14,220 nt of DNA from NCBI GenBank assembly GCA_017391665.1, contig JAFOXS010000277.1:1-14220 (forward strand), written 5' to 3'. The notes beneath the pieces are model-generated. The model ran no database searches, had not been told where the DNA came from, and saw only the letters and a program-made list of their open reading frames with translations. Source of the stretch: Alistipes sp. Lineage in GTDB: Bacteria; Bacteroidota; Bacteroidia; Bacteroidales; Rikenellaceae. Positions 6,707-14,220 of this stretch are shown in pieces (the first letter of the stretch is position 1; the number at the start of each line of letters is the position of its first letter). Made by a program: the position numbers and the translations under genes.

Positions 6707-7852
6707 ATGAAAAAACTACTCTTTGTAGCCCTCACGGCTATATCTATTGTCGGCGTATCGTGTAGCGAGCGCTATGAGTTAAAACAATCATTAAAGGCAG
6801 CTCTTGAGGTGGCTGTTGAGCAGGATAAGGCACAGGCCGAGGTTATGCTTGAGCTTCAGGGCGAGATGCCCAAAACATTTGAAAATGGCAAACTTGTGAC
6901 GGCCAACATACGCTGGTGGACAAGCGGTTTCTTCCCGGGTTCGCTGTGGCTACTGTATGAGCACACGGGTGATGAAGAGTTGCGTCAGTATGCCGAGCAT
7001 TTTACCTCTCGTCTGGAGTCATTGAAAGATTATACCGGCACGCACGATTTGGGCTTTATGGTCTTCTGCTCATATGGTAATGGCTATCGTCTGACGGGCA
7101 ATGAGGCGTATAAGGATGTGATTAATCAGGCTTCGGCGTCGCTCGCAACACGTTTTAACGAGACCGTTGGCTGCATTCGTTCATGGAATACAGGCCGTAA
7201 GGAGCACCCCGAGGAGGATTATATCGTCATCATCGACAATATGATGAATCTCGAGATGCTGGAGTGGAGCGGTTATTACGATCTGGCTCGCAAGCATGCC
7301 GACACGACTATTGCAAATCATTTCCGCGATGACTATAGCACCTATCACGTTGTGACATACAACGAGCTTACGGGCGATGTTACCGACAAGCGCACGGCGC
7401 AGGGTGATGCCGACGCTTCTGCCTGGTCGCGTGGTCAGGCATGGGGTTTGTATGGTTACACGATGATGTATCGAGTAACGGGTCTGGAGCGTTATCTCGA
7501 GCAGGCCGTACATATTGCCGACTATCTTATTCCCCGCCTTCCCGAGGATGCTATCCCCAACTGGGATTTCGATGCCGAGAAGCAGATGAAGGACTCATCG
7601 GCTAGTTCGATTATGGCCTCGGCGCTGATCGAGCTCTATGGTCATACGGGTAATAAGGAGTATCTCGCAGTTGCCGAGCGTCAGCTTCGCTCGCTCTCGT
7701 CGCCCGCATATCTTGCGGCGGTGGGTGAGAATGGTAACTTCATTCTCAAGCATGGCACGGGTCACCTGCCCGCAGGTACAGAAGTGGATGTGCCCCTGAC
7801 CTATGGCGATTACTACTTTATCGAGGCTGCGATGCGTTATCTGGCTTTGTAG
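6707..7852 (+). CDS. GH88 unsaturated glucuronyl hydrolase lipoprotein
   Basis: GH88 enzymes hydrate the 4,5-unsaturated uronic acid left at the non-reducing end by polysaccharide lyases, releasing it from glycosaminoglycan or similar disaccharides. The 381-residue protein has the expected (alpha/alpha)6 features: RWWTSGFFPGSLW near 69-81, HDLGFM with Asp114, IIDNMMNLEML with Asp177, WSRGQAWGLYG near 240-250 and LTYGDYYFIEA near 364-374. The two Asp residues are 63 apart, close to the spacing of the catalytic pair in Bacillus UGL (Asp88 and Asp149). The N-terminus MKKLLFVALTAISIVGVSC suggests a lipoprotein with Cys19, although Gly at -3 is not a classical lipobox; the protein would be periplasmic or on the outer membrane. 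It follows recN by 20 bases with no terminator between, and a strong terminator comes after. The exact substrate cannot be told; no polysaccharide lyase with intact motifs is seen nearby. Confidence 0.9.
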   Translation: MKKLLFVALTAISIVGVSCSERYELKQSLKAALEVAVEQDKAQAEVMLELQGEMPKTFENGKLVTANIRWWTSGFFPGSLWLLYEHTGDEELRQYAEHFTSRLESLKDYTGTHDLGFMVFCSYGNGYRLTGNEAYKDVINQASASLATRFNETVGCIRSWNTGRKEHPEEDYIVIIDNMMNLEMLEWSGYYDLARKHADTTIANHFRDDYSTYHVVTYNELTGDVTDKRTAQGDADASAWSRGQAWGLYGYTMMYRVTGLERYLEQAVHIADYLIPRLPEDAIPNWDFDAEKQMKDSSASSIMASALIELYGHTGNKEYLAVAERQLRSLSSPAYLAAVGENGNFILKHGTGHLPAGTEVDVPLTYGDYYFIEAAMRYLAL

Positions 7853-7873
7853 GAGGAGTATAAGTAATATCTT

Positions 7874-7912
7874 AAGGAGTCTGCATGTGTGGTGCAGGCT
7901 CCTTTTGTTTTT
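7874..7912 (+). terminator. Intrinsic terminator after GH88 gene
   Basis: A 12-base-pair stem (7874-7885 with 7893-7904, one wobble pair) with a 7-base loop is followed by TTGTTTTT. It closes the bamD to GH88 transcription unit. Confidence 0.9.
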
Positions 7913-8026
7913 AGTGAATTGGTCATTTTGTAGCCAAATGATTGTGATAGGGTGGATTGCTGACCTTTGGTGGTAGGGTAGTGTTCTATATGTGCAGCAG
8001 GGTGAATAACAGCGCTCGAAAACGGT

Positions 8027-8034
8027 TAAATTTG
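8027..8034 (+). promoter_or_regulatory. Candidate -7 box for tatA-kinase operon
   Basis: TAAATTTG is an exact match to the TAnnTTTG consensus, 36 bases before the tatA ATG, which predicts a leader of about 30 bases. No clear -33 TTTG is seen at 19-21 bases. Bases 7913-8026 contain a short inverted repeat (TCATTT/AAATGA near 7922-7942) and nothing else I can name. Confidence 0.55.
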
Positions 8035-8070
8035 CTTATGCAATAAGTAAAACTTAATTTTTGTTGAGAT

Positions 8071-8256
8071 ATGAAACTACTATTTGTCGGCGGTATTGGC
8101 ACCAGCGAAATCCTACTCATCGTCTTTGTTCTATTGTTGCTCTTCGGCGGTAAGAAACTCCCCGAACTTATGCGAGGCTTGGGGCGTGGCATACGCGATT
8201 TTAAGGATGCCGTAAACGAGCCTGTTGAGGAGATTAAGAAGACGATTGAGGAGTAA
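8071..8256 (+). CDS. tatA: Sec-independent translocase subunit TatA
   Basis: TatA forms the pore-like part of the twin-arginine pathway, which exports folded proteins across the inner membrane. The 61-residue protein has the family layout: a short periplasmic N-terminus with GIGTSE (8-13), one membrane helix (about 14-26), the hinge FGGKKLPEL (25-33), and an amphipathic helix [14 protein letters not shown] followed by an acidic tail. TatB would be longer, and TatE cannot be told from TatA by sequence alone. No tatC is in the window. The stop codon lies 2 bases before the start of the kinase gene, so the two are probably translated from one mRNA. Confidence 0.92.
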   Translation: MKLLFVGGIGTSEILLIVFVLLLLFGGKKLPELMRGLGRGIRDFKDAVNEPVEEIKKTIEE

Positions 8257-8258
8257 CG

Positions 8259-9011
8259 ATGCGCTCTATCATCAATCCTGAATATCTTCATCTGCGCGAT
8301 TTTCTTCTTGCACTGCCCGAGCGCTTCGATGAGCTGGAGTGTGATGAGGTGCTGCATACGGGACGTAATGAGGTGCGTCTATATACAGTTGCAGGGGTAA
8401 GGATTGTGGTGAAGAATTTTGCCCGTATCTCGAGGCTCAATCGTGTTGTGTATGGTCTTTTACGGCCGAGTAAGGCCGTAAGAGCATATCGCTATGCCCA
8501 CTGCCTGCTTGCAATGGGCATTGATACTCCTGTGCCCATAGCCGCTATTGACGTGCGCGCAGGAGGCGTATTGCGACATAGCTTTTTCGTCTCGTTGTAT
8601 TCGGAGTATGAGTCGTTGGATATCTTGAACCATTATCCAGAGCAGCCATTGGAACCATTGTTGGATGCACTTACTGATTTTCTGATCAAGATACACGATT
8701 GCGGTGTGCTGCACGATGATCTGAACGCTTCCAATATATTGTATCGAAAAGTTGATGAGGGATATTACCTCTTTCAACTAATTGATATCAATCGCCTTCG
8801 GTTTCGCAGTCGTATTTCTCGTAATGAGCGTCTGAAGAATCTGCGAAAGCTGTGCTGTAAGCCTGTGGCTTATTTCTACATTCTTGGCCGTTATGCCCAG
8901 CAACTCAATGCGCGAGAGGAGGCTTTTCAACTACGAGGTATGAGCCTGCGGCTGCAGGAGGACATCAAGCACAATTTGAAGATGCGTATTCGACGCAAGA
9001 TAGGCCATTAG
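8259..9011 (+). CDS. Lipopolysaccharide kinase (WaaP/InaA/Kdo kinase-like) family protein
   Basis: The 250-residue protein has a small protein-kinase-like fold of the type found in WaaP, InaA and Kdo kinases, which phosphorylate LPS core sugars on the inner face of the inner membrane. Seen: a candidate beta-3 lysine Lys52 in VVKNF, the catalytic loop HDDLNASNIL with His152, Asp154 and Asn159 (the HxDxxxxN pattern), and IDINR with Asp176 as the metal-binding counterpart of DFG. The C-terminus is rich in Arg/Lys and may hold the protein at the membrane. There is no signal peptide. The key kinase residues are intact, so activity is likely; the acceptor sugar is unknown. It is coupled to tatA and converges on the ThuA-domain gene with 24 bases between the stop codons and no good terminator there. 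Confidence 0.82.
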   Translation: MRSIINPEYLHLRDFLLALPERFDELECDEVLHTGRNEVRLYTVAGVRIVVKNFARISRLNRVVYGLLRPSKAVRAYRYAHCLLAMGIDTPVPIAAIDVRAGGVLRHSFFVSLYSEYESLDILNHYPEQPLEPLLDALTDFLIKIHDCGVLHDDLNASNILYRKVDEGYYLFQLIDINRLRFRSRISRNERLKNLRKLCCKPVAYFYILGRYAQQLNAREEAFQLRGMSLRLQEDIKHNLKMRIRRKIGH

Positions 9012-9035
9012 CGACTATCCTCGCAATGCGAATAA

Positions 9036-9947
9036 CTACTCCGCGGGAGCTTTGTAGTCAAGTCTATATGATGGCTTCTCTGCTGTGGGGAAATCCTTGG
9101 GAACAGGCTGCGTGACCTTGCCCGTAGCAGCCCATTCGGCACCACGTAGCAGCAGAGTCTGGAATCCAGCGCACTGCATAGCAGGGTTATTATCTGCAGT
9201 TGGACCGCAATGACCCAACATTAGGTGGAAAATACGAGCCTTGCCGTAATCGACCGTAAATACCAATGGCTCCTCGCGACCCGAGCCGCCACGCTTTGCG
9301 TCGGCATAACCCGAGTAGAGCAAATCCTTGATATTGGCAGGACCTCGCATGCGGTCATACATCTCATCACGACCGTGCATCCATCCGTCGGGCAACCCCT
9401 TCACGATGGGATGAGTGGTGTTGCGGGCATGCATCGGATACTCTCGCTCCGAGCCGTGCGAACCGCCTGGTCCAGCGCTATAGTCGAGCGTGGGCTTGCC
9501 ATCCACCAGATAGTAATATGGTCCAGCCGTTTCATTGCGGTTCTCCCATCCGCCGAGGGCGATAATCTTATTAAACTCCTCCCACTGGGCAAAAGCATTG
9601 TCGGCTGCGTGGTATATCACCACACCACCTCCTGCCTGGACATACTCCAGAAATGCTGCGTCGGTCTCTGCCGGCCAGCGGTCACCATTGTAGTCGAGAA
9701 CCACTACGTCGTAGTCGCTGAAGTTGGGATGGAATGTACTCATATCGCCGCCAGCCTTGGCCGTAAGAGCGATATCAGCAGTGAATAGTCCCGACTCATT
9801 GAGAATCTTCTGCAGAACCAGGTGGCTAACCTGCCAGTTGTGGTTGTTCTGTCCTGAGATGATAAGCGCCTTGATGGGCTCGTGGCTACATGCGGGCGTA
9901 AAAGCTACGATGGTAGCGAGTAGCAGTAGGGTAAAAAGTCGTTTCAT
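9036..9947 (-). CDS. ThuA-domain lipoprotein
   Basis: The 303-residue protein has a ThuA-like domain, a class I glutamine-amidotransferase-like fold named after the Rhizobium trehalose-utilisation gene thuA; related proteins take part in sugar metabolism, but the reaction is not settled for this branch. Seen: a lipoprotein signal ending at Cys20 (FTPAC), the ALIISGQNNHNW start of the fold (27-38), VVLDYNGDRWP, GGGVVIYHAADNAFAQW, HPIVKGLPDGWMHGRDEMY, and near the end of the domain IFHLMLGHCG. The order and length fit a single-domain secreted ThuA protein. It lies downstream of groEL in the same direction, but a terminator and its own promoter separate them. A role in glycan breakdown is inferred from family and export only. 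Confidence 0.82.
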   Translation of the reverse strand: MKRLFTLLLLATIVAFTPACSHEPIKALIISGQNNHNWQVSHLVLQKILNESGLFTADIALTAKAGGDMSTFHPNFSDYDVVVLDYNGDRWPAETDAAFLEYVQAGGGVVIYHAADNAFAQWEEFNKIIALGGWENRNETAGPYYYLVDGKPTLDYSAGPGGSHGSEREYPMHARNTTHPIVKGLPDGWMHGRDEMYDRMRGPANIKDLLYSGYADAKRGGSGREEPLVFTVDYGKARIFHLMLGHCGPTADNNPAMQCAGFQTLLLRGAEWAATGKVTQPVPKDFPTAEKPSYRLDYKAPAE

Positions 9948-9963
9948 AGGAGTTAGTTTTCTA

Positions 9964-9994
9964 CAAATTTACTCTTTTCTTGGCAAGCAGCAAA
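9964..9994 (-). promoter_or_regulatory. Promoter of the ThuA-domain gene
   Basis: On the minus strand, the -33 box TTTG (9994-9991) and the exact -7 box TAAATTTG (9971-9964) are 19 bases apart, the normal Bacteroidota arrangement. The predicted start lies near 9958, giving a leader of only about 10-12 bases. The -33 box lies within the T tract of the groEL terminator. Confidence 0.75.
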
Positions 9995-10022
9995 AAAATA
10001 GGGCACTTATTCAGCGCCCTAT
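9992..10022 (-). terminator. Intrinsic terminator of groES-groEL
   Basis: Read on the minus strand, ATAGGGCGCT and AGTGCCCTAT form a 10-base-pair stem (one G-T pair) with the loop GAATA, followed by seven T. It lies 21 bases after the groEL stop codon. Confidence 0.9.
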
Positions 10023-10043
10023 CTTCATATATGGTGTCTTAGA

Positions 10044-11693
<1,650 letters not shown>

Positions 11694-11709
11694 TTATACG
11701 CTTCGTAGA

Positions 11710-11979
11710 TTAGCAGATAGCCAAAATATCGCTCTGCTTCATGATCAGATAGTCGGTACCATCAACGTTGATCTCGGTGCCAGCATACTTGCCGTAAAGA
11801 ACGGTGTCGCCCTCCTTAACCTCCATCTTAACCTCTGCGGTGCCGGGGCCTACGGCTACTACCTTACCCATGAGGGGCTTCTCTTTAGCTGTGTCGGGAA
11901 TAAACAGACCACCTGCGGTCTTCTCCTCTGCCGGATTGGGCAATACCAATACACGGTCTGAAAGCGGTTTGATTGTCAT
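11710..11979 (-). CDS. groES: Co-chaperonin GroES (10 kDa)
   Basis: GroES is the heptameric lid of the GroEL chamber. The 89-residue protein shows the family landmarks: [14 protein letters not shown] at 5-18, the mobile loop [12 protein letters not shown] at 18-29 with the GroEL-binding hydrophobic triplet, VVAVGPG at 40-46, and the C-terminal [14 protein letters not shown] and [12 protein letters not shown]. It is the first gene of the minus-strand groES-groEL operon. Its 5' region, up to the divergent heparinase-like gene, contains an inverted repeat, but I see no CIRCE element. Confidence 0.97.
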   Translation of the reverse strand: MTIKPLSDRVLVLPNPAEEKTAGGLFIPDTAKEKPLMGKVVAVGPGTAEVKMEVKEGDTVLYGKYAGTEINVDGTDYLIMKQSDILAIC

Positions 11980-12221
11980 AGTTCTTTATGTTTTTAGTTT
12001 ATAATTTGTATTCTGTTTATTATGAGTTGCAAATCTGTACGTTTTATGAGCAACAGATGTGCCAAACTGTTTTTGGCATATATTTCTGTCATCCCGTGTG
12101 GCGTGGTGTGTCATTTTGTCATGCGGGAGTGTAAAAATCTGCCTTTTATAAAGGTTTCTGCCATTTGAAGTGTAAAGTTTGCAAAATTATTTTTAATTTT
12201 ATCCGATTTTTTGATTTTATT
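11980..12221. promoter_or_regulatory. Divergent intergenic region, groES / heparinase-like gene
   Basis: These 242 bases must hold the promoters of both divergent genes. Seen: a 7-base-pair inverted repeat TGCCAAA-5-TTTGGCA (12060-12078), three TGTCAT copies (12087, 12109, 12117), two TTATGAG copies (12020 and 12044), and a palindrome CCTTT-TAT-AAAGG (12142-12154). A weak -7-like CAGATTTG faces groES (minus strand, 12037-12030) without a -33 box. TAAAGTTTG (12173-12181) facing the heparinase-like gene has one base too many in its spacer. The repeats are observed; operator function is not shown. Confidence 0.4.
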
Positions 12222-13880
12222 ATGAAAAAACTTTTGGCACTCTGCATTTTTGCATCATTTATAATCCTTACCTCTACCGTAGCACATGCTGTCGAGTATG
12301 ATCGTCTGGCTCCGCATCCGCGTCTGATGCTGCACTCGGGCGACATCACGGCCATGCGAGCGCTGCGTACAACCTCTGTGGCCGGACGTGCCGTCCATGA
12401 GAAGATTCTCTCTGCGGCCGAGCGTTCGATTGATCAGGCTGTGGCTACCGATCGGGCGGAGATCGAGCCCATGGAGGTGCTGGAGCGTATTTTCTTCCTC
12501 TCATATAGCTATCTTACCAGCGATGATATGCGCTATGCACGTCGTGCCGAGCAGGAGATGCTCGCCATAAGTGCTATGTCGGAGTGGGGTGCTGATACGA
12601 AGGATGTGGCAACGCTCACGATGGCGCTCTCGATTGGTTACGATTGGTTGTATCGAGCCTTGCCTGTGCATTCGCGCAGCATCATCGGCACGGCAATCTA
12701 CGAGAAGGCTCTGCTGCCGCTGGAGGGTGTGGCCATGAACGATACGATGGGCAATGTAGGTATGCTCTTTGGCGCTGTAGCTACGGCCGACCGTGCTCCC
12801 GAGTTCTGCAAGACGATGATCAATAAATATATCGAGGCCGGTGAGCAGATTCTCTCATCGCGCAGTGGCGATATTGCCCGCATTGATGAGTGGAGTCGGG
12901 ATGTGGCACTTCAGGCTATGATGTATGAGACCCTCTCCGTTGCATTGGAGGGTAATGGCCCTGCACCCAGCCTGGAGGCATTGCAGCGTGAGGCTGACAA
13001 GCTGAACTATCTGGTTGCTCCCTCGCGACTCTACTATAATTATGGCGGTATGCAGGCTGAGGCCAAGTGTATCCCCGCCAAGTATTGGGTTGCCGAGCGT
13101 TGTGGCAATAGCTCACTTGTTGCTACGGATGAGATGCTTGCTGCCGAGGGCTCCTTTGTTGAGGATTACACCTTGCCACTATATGTGATTCTTGCCGCTG
13201 GCAATGATTATTCGCGCTCAAAGCTGCCCAACGCCAAGAGCTGGCACGACGATGATGTTGTTGTCTATCGCAGTGGCTGGGACAGGTCGAGCACCTATCT
13301 GGCCGTTAAGGGCGGTGATGCGGCATCTGCCGGAACATATGTTCTGGAGACGGGCGGTGTGCGCTGGACCACGCTCACGGGCGGCGTTGATGGTCGTCTG
13401 GTTATCGATGGAGTCAGCAGCGATGGCAATGGCGAGGCACACGTGCGAGAGGTGTTCGATGCATCGCGCCACCATGGAGCTACGGTCGATCTGTCGGCTC
13501 TCTATTCGGCACAGGCCAGAGGTGTTGTGCGCACGGTAGAACTCGGCAAGGGAGATAAACTCACCGTTACGGATCAGGTGACGTGTGGCTCACAGCCCGC
13601 TACCATCGAGTGGTCGATCACTACGGCTGCTCAGGCCGAGGTGCAGTCGGCCAATACCATCTGCCTGAAGCAGGATGGGCAGACTATGTATCTGAAGGTG
13701 CGTAGTCGCGGACAGATCGAGGCCAAGATCTGGCCCGATGCCAATGGTGCACGTCGCGTAGGCTTTGTTCTTACGGCTGGCGCAAATAGCAATCAGAATA
13801 TCGAGGTTACATTCTCTTCGCAGGCTGGAGGCAAGGGCTTGCAGATTTCGTTGCCCCGCCTGAACTTTAGACGTAAATAA
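12222..13880 (+). CDS. Secreted heparinase II/III-like protein with degenerate catalytic segments
   Basis: The 552-residue protein resembles the heparinase II/III family, whose members cleave uronic-acid polysaccharides by beta-elimination. The ATG at 12222 starts a clear signal peptide (cleavage after AHA, residue 23); the frame reaches back to a TTG at 12165, but that would add 19 residues ahead of it. Family hallmarks seen are HPRLML near 32-37, the helical MEVLERIFFLSYSYL segment (84-98), MALSIGYDWLY (134-144), then a beta-sandwich half with VVVYRSGWD (346-354), LAVKGGDAASAGTYVLETGG (360-379) and a beta-rich C-terminus. The catalytic segments I recall for the family are missing or replaced: the NNWNQVC block, the YPEG...YW block and the NHxHMDxGSF block. 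It may therefore be a binding protein or a diverged enzyme. It is monocistronic by position. Assignment to the superfamily is fairly sure, activity is doubtful. Confidence 0.75.
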   Translation: MKKLLALCIFASFIILTSTVAHAVEYDRLAPHPRLMLHSGDITAMRALRTTSVAGRAVHEKILSAAERSIDQAVATDRAEIEPMEVLERIFFLSYSYLTSDDMRYARRAEQEMLAISAMSEWGADTKDVATLTMALSIGYDWLYRALPVHSRSIIGTAIYEKALLPLEGVAMNDTMGNVGMLFGAVATADRAPEFCKTMINKYIEAGEQILSSRSGDIARIDEWSRDVALQAMMYETLSVALEGNGPAPSLEALQREADKLNYLVAPSRLYYNYGGMQAEAKCIPAKYWVAERCGNSSLVATDEMLAAEGSFVEDYTLPLYVILAAGNDYSRSKLPNAKSWHDDDVVVYRSGWDRSSTYLAVKGGDAASAGTYVLETGGVRWTTLTGGVDGRLVIDGVSSDGNGEAHVREVFDASRHHGATVDLSALYSAQARGVVRTVELGKGDKLTVTDQVTCGSQPATIEWSITTAAQAEVQSANTICLKQDGQTMYLKVRSRGQIEAKIWPDANGARRVGFVLTAGANSNQNIEVTFSSQAGGKGLQISLPRLNFRRK

Positions 13881-13972
13881 CCTATCGTGGTGATATAAGG
13901 CTCGTTGCGATGGCTTGATGCGCAGGCAACGTATTGCGATAACCACTTTTGTGAAAAATTTTCGGCGATTTA

Positions 13973-14004
13973 TTTGGAAAAGACGTCGAAACCATCTATA
14001 TTTG
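13973..14004 (+). promoter_or_regulatory. Promoter of tRNA-His
   Basis: The -33 box TTTG (13973-13976) and the exact -7 box TATATTTG (13997-14004) are 20 bases apart. The start is expected near 14010, about 25 bases before the tRNA. This is the best promoter in the window. Between 13881 and 13972 I see no gene, only imperfect inverted repeats (GTTGC/GCAAC and GTGGT/ACCAC) without a T tract. Confidence 0.85.
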
Positions 14005-14034
14005 CACACCGATTTGAGAGATCAAGTCGTACAT

Positions 14035-14109
14035 GGTGGATGTAGCTCAGTCGGTTAGAGTGACGGATTGTGGTTCCGAAGGTCGTGGGTTCGAATCCCA
14101 TCTTCCACC
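14035..14109 (+). tRNA. tRNA-His (anticodon GTG)
   Basis: The gene folds as a cloverleaf: acceptor 14036-14042 with 14102-14108, D stem 14045-14048 with 14058-14061, anticodon stem 14063-14067 with 14075-14079, and T stem 14085-14089 with 14097-14101 around TTCGAAT. The anticodon GTG is at 14070-14072. The extra G at 14035, opposite C at 14109, is the G-1:C73 identity pair of tRNA-His. CCA is not encoded, so it must be added after transcription. Two stem positions are mismatched (T6-T67 and A27-A43), yet the promoter and terminator suggest a working gene. Confidence 0.95.
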
Positions 14110-14118
14110 CAAAGGTAG

Positions 14119-14148
14119 ATGCTCCAGCATTGCTGGAGCATTTTTTTT
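14119..14148 (+). terminator. Intrinsic terminator after tRNA-His
   Basis: ATGCTCCAGC (14119-14128) and GCTGGAGCAT (14132-14141) form a perfect 10-base-pair stem with a 3-base loop, followed by seven more T. It lies 9 bases after the tRNA. Confidence 0.93.
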
Positions 14149-14161
14149 ATGAAAACATTGG

Positions 14162-14188
14162 GCGACAGATTTTCTGTCGCTTTTTTTT
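14162..14188 (+). terminator. Second intrinsic terminator
   Basis: GCGACAGA (14162-14169) and TCTGTCGC (14173-14180) form a perfect 8-base-pair stem with a TTT loop, followed by eight T. It follows the first terminator by 13 bases and has no gene of its own in between, so it is probably a backup stop. The last 32 bases of the window hold nothing I can name. Confidence 0.85.
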
Positions 14189-14220
14189 GAGAAAGCGAGT
14201 CGGAGTGAAATAAATTTCAA

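Noticed and set aside
9021..9049. Small palindromes (TCGCA-A-TGCGA and CTCC-GCG-GGAG) between the convergent kinase and ThuA genes as a terminator
   Set aside because: The stems are very short and no T tract follows on either strand.
9225..9788. A 187-codon + strand open frame opposite the ThuA-domain gene
   Set aside because: The minus-strand reading has a signal peptide, a complete domain and a promoter; this frame has none of these.
12165..12221. TTG at 12165 as start of the heparinase-like gene
   Set aside because: The ATG at 12222 begins directly with a typical signal peptide; the added residues look like untranslated AT-rich leader.
14150..14190. A 13-codon frame starting with ATG between and across the two last terminators
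   Set aside because: It lies within the second terminator hairpin and has no promoter of its own; chance is the best explanation.

Overview
This window looks like a chromosomal segment of a Bacteroidales bacterium (phylum Bacteroidota), probably a gut or host-associated member; a Rikenellaceae/Alistipes-like origin is a guess I cannot test here. The evidence is the set of protein families (Bacteroidota-type Rpb6/omega, a bamD-rpoZ-coaBC-recN cluster, GH88 and heparinase-like secreted proteins), promoters of the Bacteroides type (-33 TTTG and -7 TAnnTTTG), and a tRNA gene without an encoded CCA end.

Layout. (1) Positions 2-2444, + strand: the 3' part of a galactokinase gene, a secreted sialate O-acetylesterase-like protein 13 bases behind it, and a strong intrinsic terminator. 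(2) Positions 2536-7912, + strand: a housekeeping cluster of bamD (outer membrane assembly), rpoZ-like omega, coaBC (coenzyme A synthesis) and recN (DNA repair), followed only 20 bases later by a GH88 unsaturated glucuronyl hydrolase lipoprotein, then a strong terminator. (3) Positions 8027-9011, + strand: tatA and a WaaP/InaA-like lipopolysaccharide kinase, 2 bases apart. (4) Minus strand: groES-groEL (11979 to 10044) ending in a good terminator, and a ThuA-domain lipoprotein (9947 to 9036) with its own promoter, convergent with the kinase gene. (5) Positions 12222-13880, + strand: a secreted heparinase II/III-like protein, divergent from groES. (6) Positions 13973-14188: a stand-alone tRNA-His(GTG) with a textbook promoter and two successive terminators.

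How the genes fit together. Much of the window is core biology: envelope assembly (BamD, TatA, LPS-type kinase), transcription, CoA, repair, folding and a tRNA. Mixed into it are exported glycan-related proteins (acetylesterase, GH88, heparinase-like, ThuA) and galactokinase, which suits a life on host or dietary glycans. No SusC/SusD pair is present, so this is not a classical polysaccharide utilisation locus.

I see no clear new multi-gene system. The observations most worth checking are: the heparinase-like protein, which seems to have lost every catalytic segment I recall for its family; a run of ten A exactly at the CoaC/CoaB linker with stop codons just after it in both other frames; a fully foldable 94-base leader before coaBC; a 42-base tandem duplication in the RecN coiled coil; and a groEL terminator whose T tract also provides the -33 box of the next promoter.
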